Positions 47,207 through 57,215 of a stretch of 64,000 bases of DNA are shown here, piece after piece. Numbering within the stretch: position 1 is the stretch's first letter; the number at the start of each line of letters is the position of its first letter. Source of the DNA: Cupriavidus oxalaticus (GTDB lineage Bacteria > Pseudomonadota > Gammaproteobacteria > Burkholderiales > Burkholderiaceae); contig NZ_CP069812.1 of NCBI RefSeq assembly GCF_016894385.1, forward strand, positions 2,790,001 through 2,854,000, written 5' to 3'. The notes beneath the pieces were generated by a model. That model saw only the letters and a program-made list of their open reading frames with translations. It searched no databases and was not told the DNA's origin. The position numbers were made by a program, and so were the translations under genes.

Positions 47207-47234
47207 TTGCACGGCAAACCCATTGCGATATACT
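47207..47234 (+). promoter_or_regulatory. candidate gcdH promoter
   Basis: TATACT at 47229-47234 matches 5 of 6 -10 positions; TTGCAC at 47207-47212 is a weak -35 at 16 bases. The predicted start would be near 47241, directly at the IclR-type half-sites. Confidence 0.45.
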
Positions 47235-47241
47235 AATTCAA

Positions 47242-47267
47242 CGGAACACAGTTCCGCAATGCGGAAC
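47242..47267. promoter_or_regulatory. candidate IclR operator with three half-sites
   Basis: CGGAAC-ACA-GTTCCG-CAATG-CGGAAC contains two overlapping perfect palindromes (47242-47256 and 47251-47267). IclR proteins bind similar GGAAC/GTTCC dyads. The position at and just after the predicted transcription start fits repression of gcdH. Confidence 0.65.
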
Positions 47268-47360
47268 CGAAAAATCCTCCGCAAGATCCACCGAACCCGA
47301 TACTCCGGAAGCATCCGCGCCAGTCGCCCCGCTTCCACCGCGCCACCGAAGGAGACCTGC

Positions 47361-48554
47361 ATGGCTGCCAACGCCGAATTCCACTGGGCCGATCCCCTGC
47401 TGCTCGACCAGCAACTGACCGCCGACGAACGCGCCGTGCGTGATGCCTCCGCGGCGTACTGCCAGGACAAGCTGATGCCGCGCGTGCTGCAGTCGTTCCG
47501 CAACGAGAAGACCGACGTCGAGATCTTCCGCGAGATGGGCGAACTGGGCCTGCTCGGCCCGACCATCCCCGAGCAATACGGCGGCCCCGGCCTAAACTAC
47601 GTCAGCTATGGCCTGATCGCCCGTGAAGTCGAGCGCGTCGATTCGGGCTACCGCTCGATGATGAGCGTGCAGTCGTCGCTGGTGATGGTGCCGATCTATG
47701 AATTCGGCACCGAAGCGCAGAAGCAGAAGTACCTGCCCAAGCTGGCCACCGGCGAGTGGATCGGCTGCTTTGGCCTGACCGAGCCGAACCACGGCTCCGA
47801 CCCGGGCTCGATGGTCACCCGCGCCAAGAAGGTCGACGGCGGCTATGAGCTGACCGGCGCCAAGATGTGGATCACCAACTCGCCGATCGCCGACGTGTTC
47901 GTGGTCTGGGCCAAGCTGCAAGGCGAAGACGGCAAGGAAGACATCCGCGGCTTTATCCTGGAAAAGGGCTGGAAGGGCCTGTCGGCACCGGCCATCCACG
48001 GCAAGGTCGGCCTGCGCACCTCGATCACCGGCGAGATCGTGCTGGACCAGGTGTTCGTGCCGGAAGAGAACATCATGCCGGGCGTGAAGGGCCTGAAGGG
48101 TCCGTTCACCTGCCTGAACTCGGCCCGCTACGGCATCGCCTGGGGCGCGCTGGGCGCCGCCGAATTCTGCTGGCATACCGCACGCCAGTACACGCTGGAC
48201 CGCAAGCAGTTCGGCCGCCCGCTGGCCCAGACGCAACTGGTGCAGAAGAAGCTGGCCGACATGCAGACCGAGATCACGCTGGGCCTGCAGGGCTGCCTGC
48301 GCCTGGGCCGCATGAAGGACGAGGGCACCGCCGCGGTGGAAATCACCTCGATCATGAAGCGCAACTCGTGCGGCAAGTCGCTGGACATCGCCCGCGTGGC
48401 GCGCGACATGCTGGGCGGCAATGGCATCTCGGACGAGTTCGGCGTGATCCGCCACGTGGTGAACCTGGAAGTGGTCAACACCTACGAAGGCACGCACGAC
48501 ATCCACGCGCTGATCCTGGGCCGCGCCCAGACCGGCCTCCAGGCATTCTTCTGA
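47361..48554 (+). CDS. gcdH: glutaryl-CoA dehydrogenase
   Basis: A 397-residue FAD enzyme that oxidises and decarboxylates glutaryl-CoA to crotonyl-CoA, the outlet of lysine and related degradation. It has the GcdH start [60 protein letters not shown] and the catalytic Glu in [26 protein letters not shown] precedes the ATG. It is a single transcript divergent from an IclR gene and followed by hairpins. It is clearly of the canonical type, unlike the ACAD-fold protein at 38390. Confidence 0.95.
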   Translation: MAANAEFHWADPLLLDQQLTADERAVRDASAAYCQDKLMPRVLQSFRNEKTDVEIFREMGELGLLGPTIPEQYGGPGLNYVSYGLIAREVERVDSGYRSMMSVQSSLVMVPIYEFGTEAQKQKYLPKLATGEWIGCFGLTEPNHGSDPGSMVTRAKKVDGGYELTGAKMWITNSPIADVFVVWAKLQGEDGKEDIRGFILEKGWKGLSAPAIHGKVGLRTSITGEIVLDQVFVPEENIMPGVKGLKGPFTCLNSARYGIAWGALGAAEFCWHTARQYTLDRKQFGRPLAQTQLVQKKLADMQTEITLGLQGCLRLGRMKDEGTAAVEITSIMKRNSCGKSLDIARVARDMLGGNGISDEFGVIRHVVNLEVVNTYEGTHDIHALILGRAQTGLQAFF

Positions 48555-48588
48555 AGCCTCCGTAACCAGCGCTTTACGAACAGGACGG

Positions 48589-48615
48589 AAAAAGGCCCGG
48601 CTGCAAAGCCGGGCC
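48589..48615 (-). terminator. terminator of the peroxiredoxin gene, possibly bidirectional
   Basis: A perfect 9-base-pair stem GGCCCGGCT/AGCCGGGCC with a GCAA loop. On the minus strand it is followed by five T residues, so it ends the leftward peroxiredoxin transcript. It may also stop gcdH readthrough. Confidence 0.8.
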
Positions 48616-48670
48616 AAGCACACTACCAAGGAGACGACGAGGCTGCCCCCGTCGATAAAACACCTGTTCT

Positions 48671-48706
48671 GGACGCCGGCCCCGCAACATGCGGGGCCGC
48701 GTCCGT
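48671..48706 (+). terminator. hairpin between convergent gcdH and peroxiredoxin genes
   Basis: GGACGC-C-GGCCCCGC pairs with GCGGGGCC-GCGTCC around an AACAT loop, with one bulged base. Only a weak T run (GTTTG) follows on the plus strand. It could end gcdH transcripts. Confidence 0.5.
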
Positions 48707-48713
48707 TTGATCG

Positions 48714-49355
<642 letters not shown>

Positions 49356-49606
49356 GTTCAGATCTCCTGATTTCGAAGTGGAACCAGAGTATCCCGATTG
49401 ATATCCAACCCAAACGAATATAAAGTCACTACAAAATCACTCGTCGTCATATAGACATTTTCTGACAGTCTTTTCGCGCGCTTTCGGGCATGCTGGCAAT
49501 GGCCTCGCCGATACCGGCGCTGAGGCGCGTGGCCTTGAAACCACCGTCGCCCGCCACATATGCTAAGTATCAGACAGACAATGCCGTTAGCCTCGGAGCG
49601 TAGAAA

Positions 49607-49933
49607 ATGTCAGAATCCGCACAAACCGAACCAACCGCCCGCAACCAGGAGAAACTGATGAGCGATGTCAAGACCGTACTGTCCGACGCCGAGGAGCTGC
49701 TGAAGCAAGCCGCTTCGACCACCGGCGAAAAAGCCGCCGAACTGCGCGAGCGCGGCATGGGTCTGCTCAAGCAAGCCAAAGAAAAAGCCCAGGACCTGCA
49801 GGATGCCGTCGTGACCAAGAGCAAGGCAGCCGCTCGCGCCACCGACGACTACGTGCACGACCACCCGTGGCGCGCCGTGGGCGTGGCGGCCGGCGTGGGT
49901 CTGCTGGTCGGTCTGCTGCTGAACCGCAAGTAA
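49607..49933 (+). CDS. DUF883 (ElaB/YqjD-type) membrane-associated protein
   Basis: A 108-residue protein with a long charged coiled-coil segment (residues 15-75, VKTVLSDAEELLKQAASTTG and QAKEKAQDLQDAVVTKSKAA) and a C-terminal glycine-rich membrane helix (HPWRAVGVAAGVGLLVGLLL). ElaB/YqjD proteins bind ribosomes at the inner membrane in stationary phase in E. coli. It is followed by a YqjE-like gene and a third membrane-linked gene, the usual trio. The start is given as 49607; ATG 49658 with AGGAG is a possible alternative. Confidence 0.88.
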   Translation: MSESAQTEPTARNQEKLMSDVKTVLSDAEELLKQAASTTGEKAAELRERGMGLLKQAKEKAQDLQDAVVTKSKAAARATDDYVHDHPWRAVGVAAGVGLLVGLLLNRK

Positions 49934-50105
49934 GCGGCTGAAGTCCCGGTGCGGCGCCAGTTGCCGCACCCGAGCGGCAACCCGGGCGAGGCGCGGGTTG
50001 CCAGAGGCCCGGGGGCCCGCACAGCGGCGCCCGGCCCCGTCCGCAGAAAGGCACGCCCGGCCAGGCCGGCGTGCCGCTTTCACGCCGGAGCCGCCGAGCG
50101 AATCC

Positions 50106-50486
50106 ATGAGCGAACCCACCCCCTCTCCCAAATTGCTGGAATCCGTGCGCAACCTCCTCAACTCGGTGGTTGCCATGGTCCAGACCCGACTGGAACTTGC
50201 CAGCGTCGAATTCGCCGAGGAACGCACGCGCCTGATGAAGGTCGCGCTGCTGGCCTGCTTCGGGCTGGTGTTCTTCGGCATCGCGCTGGTCACCTTTACC
50301 GCGCTCGTCGCCATCCTGTTCTGGAACAGCTACGGCTGGCAGGCGCTGGGCGTGCTGGTGCTCATCTACCTGCTGCTGTGCGCCGGCTGCCTGGCGTACG
50401 CGCGCAACCTGGTGCGCAACGCCCCGCCGATGTTCGAGGCCACGCTCGCCGAAATCGACAAAGACCGGGAGATCCTGCGCCGATGA
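50106..50486 (+). CDS. YqjE-like (phage-holin-fold) membrane protein
   Basis: A 126-residue protein with an N-terminal amphipathic helix and two membrane helices (about residues 48-70 and 77-100). The pattern LLNSVVAMVQTRLELASVEF and AEERTRLMKVALLACFGLVF marks the YqjE/holin III-like family. It follows the DUF883 gene and its stop overlaps the next start (ATGA), so the three form one operon related to membrane or stationary-phase stress. Confidence 0.85.
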   Translation: MSEPTPSPKLLESVRNLLNSVVAMVQTRLELASVEFAEERTRLMKVALLACFGLVFFGIALVTFTALVAILFWNSYGWQALGVLVLIYLLLCAGCLAYARNLVRNAPPMFEATLAEIDKDREILRR

Positions 50487-50995
50487 CCACCCTGGAACCC
50501 GACGAAGGCGCCAAGGAGCGCAACCGCCGCGAGCATGCCCGGCCTGTCCGCTTCACGCAGGAAGTCCGTTTGCCACTCGAGGTGCGCAAGGAGCTGCTGC
50601 TCACGCGCGCGGCGCTGGAACGCCACGACTGCGTGCAGGCGCTGCACCAGGTACGCGGCGGCGCGCGCCGGCTGGGCAACATCGCCAGCTGGCTGCCGCG
50701 CATCGCGCGGCCCGGCTCGTGGATGAAGGTGGCGGGCGTGACCAAGGACTACCCGCTGCTGAGCACCGCGGTGACGCTGGCGCTGCCGCTGCTCCGGCGC
50801 ACGCCGGTGCTGCGCTGGACCTGGAAGCTGTCCAAGGTCGGCCTGGCGGCTGGCGCGGCATACTGGGTCTACAACACCTGGCGCGATGCCAGACGGCAGG
50901 CAATTCCGCCTGCCACCGCGCCGGACACCACGGCTTCCCCGGCACCGGGCGCGGCTCCGGCCGACACCGGCTTCCGCGACCCGCTCGTCCCCTGA
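50483..50995 (+). CDS. third gene of the DUF883 operon, DUF3318-like
   Basis: A 170-residue protein overlapping yqjE-like by four bases. An N-terminal charged part (RLPLEVRKELLLTRAALERH) is followed by two weakly hydrophobic stretches (about residues 86-105 and 117-137) and a Pro/Ala-rich tail. The position corresponds to YqjK in E. coli, and the RKELLLTRA segment resembles DUF3318 proteins of the Burkholderiales, but I am not sure of that match. Role unknown. Confidence 0.65.
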   Translation: MTTLEPDEGAKERNRREHARPVRFTQEVRLPLEVRKELLLTRAALERHDCVQALHQVRGGARRLGNIASWLPRIARPGSWMKVAGVTKDYPLLSTAVTLALPLLRRTPVLRWTWKLSKVGLAAGAAYWVYNTWRDARRQAIPPATAPDTTASPAPGAAPADTGFRDPLVP

Positions 50996-51035
50996 GCCTC
51001 GGGATAGAGGCTGTTTTCCGAACGGGAGGTAAACG

Positions 51036-51066
51036 ACAAAGGCCTGCGCAATGCGCAGGCCTTTGT
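51036..51066. terminator. bidirectional hairpin between the DUF883 operon and tRNA-Lys
   Basis: ACAAAGGCCTGCGCA and TGCGCAGGCCTTTGT form a perfect inverted repeat of 15 bases each side of a single base, giving a stem of about 13 pairs with a short loop. Stretches of A and T flank it weakly, so it can end transcripts from either side. Confidence 0.75.
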
Positions 51067-51079
51067 GTACTTCGAATGC

Positions 51080-51155
51080 TGGTGGGTCGTGCGTGACTCG
51101 AACACGCGACCAACGGATTAAAAGTCCGCTGCTCTACCGACTGAGCTAACGACCC
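51080..51155 (-). tRNA. tRNA-Lys (anticodon UUU)
   Basis: The minus strand folds into a complete 76-base cloverleaf. The acceptor stem is GGGTCGT/ACGACCC, the D arm contains AGTCGGTAGAGC, the anticodon loop is CTTTTAA with TTT as anticodon, and the T arm is GCGTG-TTCGAGT-CACGC. The discriminator A and the terminal CCA are encoded. Confidence 0.98.
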
Positions 51156-51222
51156 GAAAAAACAGAACCGCGATTATAGTGACACACTTCTCGGCGTGTC
51201 AAGGGTTCGCCGCGTGCGGTGT

Positions 51223-52338
51223 TCACACCATACGTTCCAGCCGCCACATCTGGTAGCGGAACGCCAGCACCGCGCCCAGCAGGATGCCGGCCAGCGCGAT
51301 AAACGACCCGATCGCCAGCGTCGAGACGCCCGACAGCCCCTGCCCCACCGTGCAGCCCAGCGCGGTCACGCCGCCCGCGCCCATCAGGATGCCGCCGACC
51401 ATATGGTTGGCCACGTCCTCGGCATTGCCGAAACCTTCCCAGCGGAACGTGCGCGTGGCCAGCGCATAGACCGCCGCGCCGGCGATCACGCCGAACACGC
51501 TGACGATGCCGATGGTCAGCACCTTGCTCTTGTCGCTGAACAGCATCAGCCAGTCGAGCGTATAGGCGTAAGGCGCGACGAAGCTCAGGCTTTCCATGCG
51601 GCCGGAGTTGGTCGACACAAACAATTCTTCGAGCGTATTCGGATCCTCGGCAACGTAGCCCAGGTGGCCCGACACGTACCACATCGCCACGATGATCAGC
51701 CCGACGCCGATGCCGCCGAGCAGGTTGTCGAACGAGCGGAAGCCGCGGCCCGCCAGTGCCCACACCACCAGCACCCCGCCCAGCAGCAGCCCGAGGCCAA
51801 GCTGCAGCGCGCCGCGCGCCACGCCCGAGCCCTGCGCCAGCAGCGACGGCAGGTCCTGCGTGGTCGGCAGCGTGAGCGCCACCGCGTCGACGGTATTGAC
51901 GCGCACCACGCCGAACAGGCCACGCAGCGTCATGTACGCCGACAGCCCCAGGAACACGAACACCACCAGCGACTTCAGGTTGCCTGCGCCGATGCGCACC
52001 AGCGTCTTGCTGCCGCAGCCCGATGCCAGCACCATGCCGAAGCCGAACATCAGCCCGCCCGCCAGCGCCGACAGCCAGCCCAGCTTGCTGGCGGTGTAGA
52101 TGGTCTTGGTCGGGTCGACCGCGCCGGTCCAGGCCAGCACGCCGGTGCCGATCATGGCCACCCCGATCGCCAGGCCCCACATGCGCGCGCGGGTCCAGTC
52201 GCCCATGTTGACCACGTCGGAGACCGCGCCCATGGTGCAGAAGTGCGTGCGCTGCAGGACCGCGCCGAACAGGAAGGTCAGGACGAACGTGCTCAGCAGC
52301 ACGGTGCGCGAGAGCGCGGCAAGGTCGATTTCAGGCAT
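51223..52338 (-). CDS. YeeE/YedE (TsuA-type) sulfur-compound transporter
   Basis: A 371-residue membrane protein with about nine to ten helices. Three conserved Cys segments are seen: QRTHFCTMGAVSDVV, MVLASGCGSKTLVRIGAGNL and GVTALGCTVGQGLSGVSTLA. In TsuA these cysteines pass thiosulfate through the membrane. A TusA-like partner gene is not visible beside it. It lies 46 bases downstream of queC on the same strand. The exact sulfur compound is not certain. Confidence 0.88.
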   Translation of the reverse strand: MPEIDLAALSRTVLLSTFVLTFLFGAVLQRTHFCTMGAVSDVVNMGDWTRARMWGLAIGVAMIGTGVLAWTGAVDPTKTIYTASKLGWLSALAGGLMFGFGMVLASGCGSKTLVRIGAGNLKSLVVFVFLGLSAYMTLRGLFGVVRVNTVDAVALTLPTTQDLPSLLAQGSGVARGALQLGLGLLLGGVLVVWALAGRGFRSFDNLLGGIGVGLIIVAMWYVSGHLGYVAEDPNTLEELFVSTNSGRMESLSFVAPYAYTLDWLMLFSDKSKVLTIGIVSVFGVIAGAAVYALATRTFRWEGFGNAEDVANHMVGGILMGAGGVTALGCTVGQGLSGVSTLAIGSFIALAGILLGAVLAFRYQMWRLERMV

Positions 52339-52384
52339 GTCGTTGGGAGGGGGACGGCTTCTGGCGGCGTTCGGTTCGGTATGT

Positions 52385-53068
52385 TCAGGCAGCGCCCTGG
52401 TAGCGGGTCGGGTCGGGCACGCCGGCGGCCTCGAAGCCGGCGCGGCGGATGCGGCACGAGTCGCACACCCCGCAGGCGCGGCCGTCGTCGTCGGCCTGGT
52501 AGCACGACACCGTCAGGCCGTAATCGACGCCCAGGCCGATGCCGGCGCGGATGATCTCGGCCTTGGTCATGTCGATGATGGGCGCGTGCACGCGGAAGCG
52601 GTCGCCCTCGACGCCCGCCTTGGTGGCGAGGTTGGCCAGGGTTTCGTAGGCGGCGACGTACTCGGGCCGGCAATCGGGGTAGCCGGAGTAGTCCACCGCA
52701 TTGGCACCGAAGAACAGGTCGCGCCCGCCCACGGCCTCGGCCCAGCCGAGCGCCAGCGACAGCATGATGGTGTTGCGCGCCGGCACGTAGGTGACGGGGA
52801 TGCCGCCGGTGGCGCCGTCGGTGGGCACTTCCAGCGCGTCGTCGGTCAGCGCCGAACCGCCGAAGCGGCGCAGGTCGAGGCCGACGATTTCGTGGCGGGT
52901 AGCGCCCAGCGCCGCGGCCACGCGCTTGGCGGCCTCCAGTTCGGACGAGTGGCGCTGGCCATAGCGCATCGACAGCGCGTAGGTCTCGAAACCCTGGGCG
53001 CGGGCCATGGCAAGTACGGTGGCGGAGTCGAGTCCGCCGGAAAGCAGGACGATGGCGCGTTTGGTCAT
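52385..53068 (-). CDS. queC: 7-cyano-7-deazaguanine synthase
   Basis: A 227-residue ATP-dependent enzyme that makes preQ0, a precursor of queuosine in tRNA. The PP-loop is [20 protein letters not shown], and the zinc site is [39 protein letters not shown] and [20 protein letters not shown] are family hallmarks. Its position after cpoB of the tol-pal operon is common in Burkholderiales, although a terminator separates the two. Confidence 0.97.
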   Translation of the reverse strand: MTKRAIVLLSGGLDSATVLAMARAQGFETYALSMRYGQRHSSELEAAKRVAAALGATRHEIVGLDLRRFGGSALTDDALEVPTDGATGGIPVTYVPARNTIMLSLALGWAEAVGGRDLFFGANAVDYSGYPDCRPEYVAAYETLANLATKAGVEGDRFRVHAPIIDMTKAEIIRAGIGLGVDYGLTVSCYQADDDGRACGVCDSCRIRRAGFEAAGVPDPTRYQGAA

Positions 53069-53139
53069 GGTGCGGGGGGCGCACCGGGGGCGGCGCGCAA
53101 GAACATTCAGGCGAATCGCATATTCTAGCGCGACAAACG

Positions 53140-53172
53140 AAAAAGGCCCGCCGAAGCGAACCTTGGCGGGCC
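53140..53172 (-). terminator. terminator of the tol-pal operon
   Basis: On the minus strand an 8-base-pair stem GGCCCGCC/GGCGGGCC with a 12-base loop is followed by five T residues. It lies 33 bases after the cpoB stop codon and before queC. Confidence 0.82.
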
Positions 53173-53205
53173 TTGCAGCAGCGGGCGGCGCGCTGGCGCC
53201 GACGC

Positions 53206-53964
53206 TTACTTCAGCGTCTTCAGCCGGTTGCTCGCCGCCTGCGCGCCTTCGGTGCCGGGATACTTGGCCACCACCTGCTCCAGCGTCTTGCGCGCGGCCG
53301 CCTTCTGGCCGGACTCGAGCTGGTTGTTGGCAATGGCGATCATCGCGTCCGGCACCTTGGGGTGTGTCGGGTTGGCGTTGACCATGTTCTGCAGCACGAA
53401 GGTGGACCCCTTGTAGTCGCGCTGCGCATACAGCGAGTTGCCGAGCCAGTACTGTGCCAGCGGCAGGTACGGGCTCTGCGGGTACTTCTTGACGAACGCC
53501 GAGAACGAATTCCCGGCGCTCTTGAAGTCGCCCGCCTGGAACTGCTTGAGCGCGGCATCGTACTCGGGCTTTTCGCCCGGCTGCGCCACGCCTTCGCGGC
53601 CTTCGACCGTGACCTGTTGCGGCTCGAATTTCTTCAGGCGCCCATCGAGGTCGGCGTAGTAGTCCTTCTGCTGCTTCTGCAGCGTGTCCACCGTGTTCTG
53701 CAGCACTTCGTTCTGGCCGCGCAGCCGCGCCACTTCCTGGCGCAGGCCCTCGAGCTGGTTCTGCATGTCGAGCGTGGTGCGGCTGTTCTGCTCGATGCGC
53801 TGCGTGGCGGTCGCCTGGAACGCATTGAACTGGTCGCGCAGGTTGATGACCGCCTTGCGTGCCTCGTCATCGTCGAACACACCGGCCTGCGCCTGCGCGA
53901 GCGGGAGCATGCCGCCGCCGGCGACGGCGGCAAGCAACAACAGGGTGGAAACGCGTGCTTTCAT
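53206..53964 (-). CDS. cpoB: Tol-Pal system protein CpoB (YbgF)
   Basis: A 252-residue periplasmic protein. A signal peptide ends near AQA-GVF, a coiled coil follows (residues 30-105, [20 protein letters not shown]), and the C-terminal half has three TPR repeats ([60 protein letters not shown]). CpoB links the Tol system with PBP1b during cell division. It is the last gene of ybgC-tolQ-tolR-tolA-tolB-pal-cpoB. Confidence 0.95.
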   Translation of the reverse strand: MKARVSTLLLLAAVAGGGMLPLAQAQAGVFDDDEARKAVINLRDQFNAFQATATQRIEQNSRTTLDMQNQLEGLRQEVARLRGQNEVLQNTVDTLQKQQKDYYADLDGRLKKFEPQQVTVEGREGVAQPGEKPEYDAALKQFQAGDFKSAGNSFSAFVKKYPQSPYLPLAQYWLGNSLYAQRDYKGSTFVLQNMVNANPTHPKVPDAMIAIANNQLESGQKAAARKTLEQVVAKYPGTEGAQAASNRLKTLK

Positions 53965-53982
53965 GGAGGGTCAGTCCGCAGA

Positions 53983-54489
53983 TCAGTAGTTGATGTCCGC
54001 GCGGCGGTTTTCCGCCCACGAGGCTTCATCGTGGCCGGTGGCCTTGGGCTTTTCCTTGCCCAGGCTCACGGCTTCCATCTGGCCGTCGGACACGCCCATC
54101 GAGGCCAGCGAACGGCGCACGGCTTCGGCGCGCTTCTGGCCCAGCGCGAGGTTGTACTCGCTGGTGCCGCGCTCGTCGGTATTGCCCTGGATCAGGATCT
54201 TGCGGCCCTTGTTGCTGCCCAGGTACTTGGCGTGCTCGGTCAGCATGCCCTGGTAGTCGGACTTGACGGTGTAGCTGTCGAAGTCGAAGTACACGCTGCG
54301 CTTGGCCAGCGGGCTGTTCGGGTCGTTCAGCGGATCGGCGGCGGTCACCGGCGTGACGGCGCGCGGGTCCGCACCCGTGCCGGCCTTGCCGGCGCCAGTG
54401 GCGGTGTCGTCCAGCTTGACGCCGGAGCTGCAGGCGCCCAGGGCCAGCAGTGCGGCGACGGCAAGGGTTTTGCTCATCAGTTGGGGCAT
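53983..54489 (-). CDS. pal: peptidoglycan-associated lipoprotein
   Basis: A 168-residue outer membrane lipoprotein. The lipobox LALGAC puts the lipidated Cys at residue 20. The OmpA-like domain is seen in SVYFDFDSYTVKSDYQGMLT, ILIQGNTDERGTSEYNLALG and RAEAVRRSLASMGVSDGQME, with the Asp and Arg that hold meso-diaminopimelate. It anchors the outer membrane to the wall and pairs with TolB. The ATG at 54489 has AGGAGT upstream; ATG 54477 is also possible. Confidence 0.96.
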   Translation of the reverse strand: MPQLMSKTLAVAALLALGACSSGVKLDDTATGAGKAGTGADPRAVTPVTAADPLNDPNSPLAKRSVYFDFDSYTVKSDYQGMLTEHAKYLGSNKGRKILIQGNTDERGTSEYNLALGQKRAEAVRRSLASMGVSDGQMEAVSLGKEKPKATGHDEASWAENRRADINY

Positions 54490-54504
54490 GGTGAATGACT
54501 CCTG

Positions 54505-55857
54505 TTATTGCATGAAAGGACCCCAGGACGGCTCGCGAACATCGCCGGACTGGAGGGACAGAACCTGCCGGGTACGCCCGTCAGTGGACACCGCCGCCAG
54601 CACCGCGCGACCGCCCACGCGGGTGGCATAGAGAATGTACTTGCCGTTGGCGGCGAAGCTCGGGGCCTCGTCGTTGGCCGTATCCGTCAGCGACGTCACG
54701 TCGCCGTTGCTCAGGTCCTGCAGTTGCAGCTTGAAGCCGCCCGCGCGCGAGATGTACGCCAGGTACTTGCCGTCCGGCGAGACGCGCGGGCTTACGTTGT
54801 AGCTGCCCTTGAAGGTGACACGCTGCGCGCCGCCGGCCTCTTCGCCGCCGGCGGGCATGCGATAGACCTGCGGCGCACCGCCGCGGTCGCTGGTGAAGTA
54901 GATGCTGCGGCCATCGGGCGAGTACTGCGGCTCGGTGTCGATGGCGCTGCTGCGCGACAGGCGGCGGATGCCCGAACCGTCGGCGTTCACCTGGTAGATC
55001 TGGGTATTGCCGTCGCGCGACAGCGCCAGCGCCAGGCGCTGGCCGTCAGGCGACCACGACGGCGCGCTGTTGTTGCCCTTCTGGTTCGACACCAGCGTGC
55101 GCTTGCCGCTGGCGAGGTCGTGCACGTACACCACCGGCTTCTTGGCTTCGAACGAGACATAGGCCACGCGGCGGCCATCCGGCGACCACGACGGCGAGAT
55201 GATCGGCTCGTTGCTGCTCAGCGCCACCTGCGAGTTCTGGCCGTCCGAGTCAGAGATCAGCAGCTGGTACTTGCCGCCCACCTTCGACACGTACGACAGG
55301 CGCGTGGCAAACACGCCGCGCTCGCCCAGCAGCTTTTCATAGATGTAGTCGGCGATCTTGTGCGCGGTCACGCGCAGCTGGCCCTGGTTGACGGTGAAGG
55401 CCAGTCCGCCCAGGCTCTGGCCCTTGACCGTGTCGTACAGGCGGAAACGCACCTCGTACTGGCCACCGCCGGCCGGGGTCACGCTGCCGGCGACGAAGGC
55501 GTCGGCGCCGCGCGACTTCCAGCTGCCCAGGTCGACATTGGCGGATTCCGCCACCGTGGCGCCGCCCGGGTCGACATTGCGCAGGCGGCCGCTGCGCGCC
55601 AGGTCGGCGCGAATGATCGCGGTCAGGTTCTGCGGGGCCTGGGCCTCGCCCTGGAAATTGGCGGTAGCAACCGGGATCTGGCTGGAGCCGACCCCGGAGA
55701 TCTCAACGTTGAGCTGCGCGTGCGCGGCGCCGGCGGCCACGGTCAGTGCCGCGGCCAGCCAAGCCATCAGCGCGCGGCGTCCCGCCCGGTGGGCGGCTCG
55801 TTGGTTTGCATGGTGCCGCCTCTCGGACAGCCAGTTGGGGGCCCAAAGCTTTCGCAT
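54505..55857 (-). CDS. tolB: Tol-Pal translocation protein TolB
   Basis: A 450-residue periplasmic protein with an N-terminal domain ([20 protein letters not shown]) and a six-bladed beta-propeller, shown by repeated [28 protein letters not shown] and [15 protein letters not shown]. The ATG at 55857 is chosen for its AGGAG, which gives a long charged stretch before the signal helix ([17 protein letters not shown], residues 31-47). A start at 55767 would give a normal signal peptide but has no ribosome binding site. TolB binds Pal and TolA. Confidence 0.95.
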   Translation of the reverse strand: MRKLWAPNWLSERRHHANQRAAHRAGRRALMAWLAAALTVAAGAAHAQLNVEISGVGSSQIPVATANFQGEAQAPQNLTAIIRADLARSGRLRNVDPGGATVAESANVDLGSWKSRGADAFVAGSVTPAGGGQYEVRFRLYDTVKGQSLGGLAFTVNQGQLRVTAHKIADYIYEKLLGERGVFATRLSYVSKVGGKYQLLISDSDGQNSQVALSSNEPIISPSWSPDGRRVAYVSFEAKKPVVYVHDLASGKRTLVSNQKGNNSAPSWSPDGQRLALALSRDGNTQIYQVNADGSGIRRLSRSSAIDTEPQYSPDGRSIYFTSDRGGAPQVYRMPAGGEEAGGAQRVTFKGSYNVSPRVSPDGKYLAYISRAGGFKLQLQDLSNGDVTSLTDTANDEAPSFAANGKYILYATRVGGRAVLAAVSTDGRTRQVLSLQSGDVREPSWGPFMQ

Positions 55858-56063
55858 GCTGCTCCTCAGTCGATTTCAAGATTCGTCGGGCACGGCAGGA
55901 ATCAGGCAGTCGGCAACACGGGCAGGACCGCGCATGGCGCATCCCCGTTGTGCGTGCGGTCTGCACACTGCCGGCTGCGTCAGGCAACCTGCCATGGTAG
56001 CGATGGGACTGGAAGCCGGCGATGAAGGTTGCATTATGTTGCAAATCATGGCGTGCCGGTCAC

Positions 56064-57122
56064 TCAGTCCTTTGGCCGGAAGGTAATGGTAAAGCTGGCT
56101 GGCGCCTTGCCGTCCTCGTCGCGCGGCAGCGGGTCGGAACGCTCGACCGCGCGCAGCACGGCGTTGTCCCACGACGAATTGCCGCTGGACTTGGACAGCC
56201 GCGCCGACATCAGCGAGCCGTCCGGTGCCAGCCGCACCGATACCACCGCGCTCGGGTTGGCTGCCAGGTCTTCCGTGAACACGATATTCGGCTTCACGCG
56301 GCGGCGCACGCGGTCGGCATAGCCCGGCGACGCCTTGCCGCCGCCACCGGCGCCCGCGCCGGTCGTGCTGCCCACGCCACCGCCACCGGCACCGCCGCCG
56401 GCCAGCGCCTGCAGGCGCGCCAGCTCGCTCTTGCGCTGTGCATTGGCAGCCGCCTCCGCCTGCGCCCTGGCCTTGGCATCGGCCTGTGCCTTGGCCTTGG
56501 CATCGGCCTGTGCCTTGGCCTTGGCATCCGCCTGCGCCCTGGCCTTGGCGTCCGCGGCTTCCTTGCGCTCGCGCTCGGCCTGTTCCTTGCGATCCTGCTC
56601 CTGCTGCGCGGCCTTTTTCTTCGCGTCTTCCTTGCGCTGCGCTTCCTTGCGCTCGGCCTCCTTGCGTTCGGCTTCCTTGCGCGCCGCGTCCTTGCGAGCT
56701 TCTTCCTTCCGCGCCTCTTCCTTGCGCGATGCCTCCTTGCGCTCGGCCTCCTTGCGGGCCGCTTCCTTGCGCTCGGCTTCCTCGCGCGCGGCGGCCTCGG
56801 CCTGGCGCTTCTTCTTCTCGAGCGCGATGTCGGCGTCTTCCTCGACCTTGCTCTTCACCTGCGGCGCCGGCGGGGCGGGCACCGGGCGCGGCTGCACCAC
56901 CGGCTGGGGCTCGGGCTCGCGTGGCGGCGGCGGCGGTGCGGTGGCAGCGGGAATCTCCTCCCACAGCTCGGCCTCGGCGCCGACCGGCGTGCTGCTCTGC
57001 CAGTGCACGCCGTAATACAGCACGATGCCCAGCAGCAGGTGCATGACGAGCGCGAGCAGGAAGGAACGCATGGTTCCCCGCTCTTTCACCGGCTGGTAGG
57101 GAGAGGCGGCGACGGTATTCAT
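56064..57122 (-). CDS. tolA: TolA, membrane-spanning energy-transducing protein
   Basis: A 352-residue protein with a cytoplasmic start (SPYQPVKERGT), one membrane helix (MRSFLLALVMHLLLGIVLYY), a long helical Lys/Glu/Ala/Arg-rich domain II (about residues 75-250) and a C-terminal domain III (GYADRVRRRVKPNIVFTEDL, VSVRLAPDGSLMSARLSKSS) that contacts TolB. Domain II holds tandem repeats in DNA and protein. The ATG at 57122 gives the conserved N-terminal segment; a TTG 21 bases upstream is less likely. It carries proton-motive-force energy from TolQR to the outer membrane. Confidence 0.95.
   Translation of the reverse strand: MNTVAASPYQPVKERGTMRSFLLALVMHLLLGIVLYYGVHWQSSTPVGAEAELWEEIPAATAPPPPPREPEPQPVVQPRPVPAPPAPQVKSKVEEDADIALEKKKRQAEAAAREEAERKEAARKEAERKEASRKEEARKEEARKDAARKEAERKEAERKEAQRKEDAKKKAAQQEQDRKEQAERERKEAADAKARAQADAKAKAQADAKAKAQADAKARAQAEAAANAQRKSELARLQALAGGGAGGGGVGSTTGAGAGGGGKASPGYADRVRRRVKPNIVFTEDLAANPSAVVSVRLAPDGSLMSARLSKSSGNSSWDNAVLRAVERSDPLPRDEDGKAPASFTITFRPKD
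56461..56550 (-). repeat. 24-base tandem repeats in tolA domain II
   Basis: A unit that reads GGCATCGGCCTGTGCCTTGG on the plus strand occurs twice without change and twice with a few changes at 24-base steps. It encodes the eight-residue helix unit ADAKAKAQ. It resembles TolA repeats generally, with lengths that vary between strains. Confidence 0.8.
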
Positions 57123-57215
57123 CAGGCGCAACGGCAATCGCAATGGCTGTCAGTCGGGCGCATCAATGCGGCATTCGATACGGGTTCAACGCGGGTTCAA
57201 CGCAAGTTCAACGCG

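Noticed and set aside
49356..49606. An OxyR site upstream of the 1-Cys peroxiredoxin
   Set aside because: The AT-rich stretch near 49400 has ATAT-type dyads but not the ATAG-N7-CTAT spacing, so no regulator can be named.
52293..53084. A 263-codon minus-strand frame overlapping queC
   Set aside because: It is an Arg/Pro-rich out-of-frame shadow of queC, which itself has the PP-loop and zinc motifs.
56335..57046. Long plus-strand frames opposite tolA, rich in Ala/Ser/Leu, and repeat spacing resembling a CRISPR array
   Set aside because: These are the complement of the Lys/Glu/Ala codons of TolA; the repeats are contiguous coding units without unique spacers.
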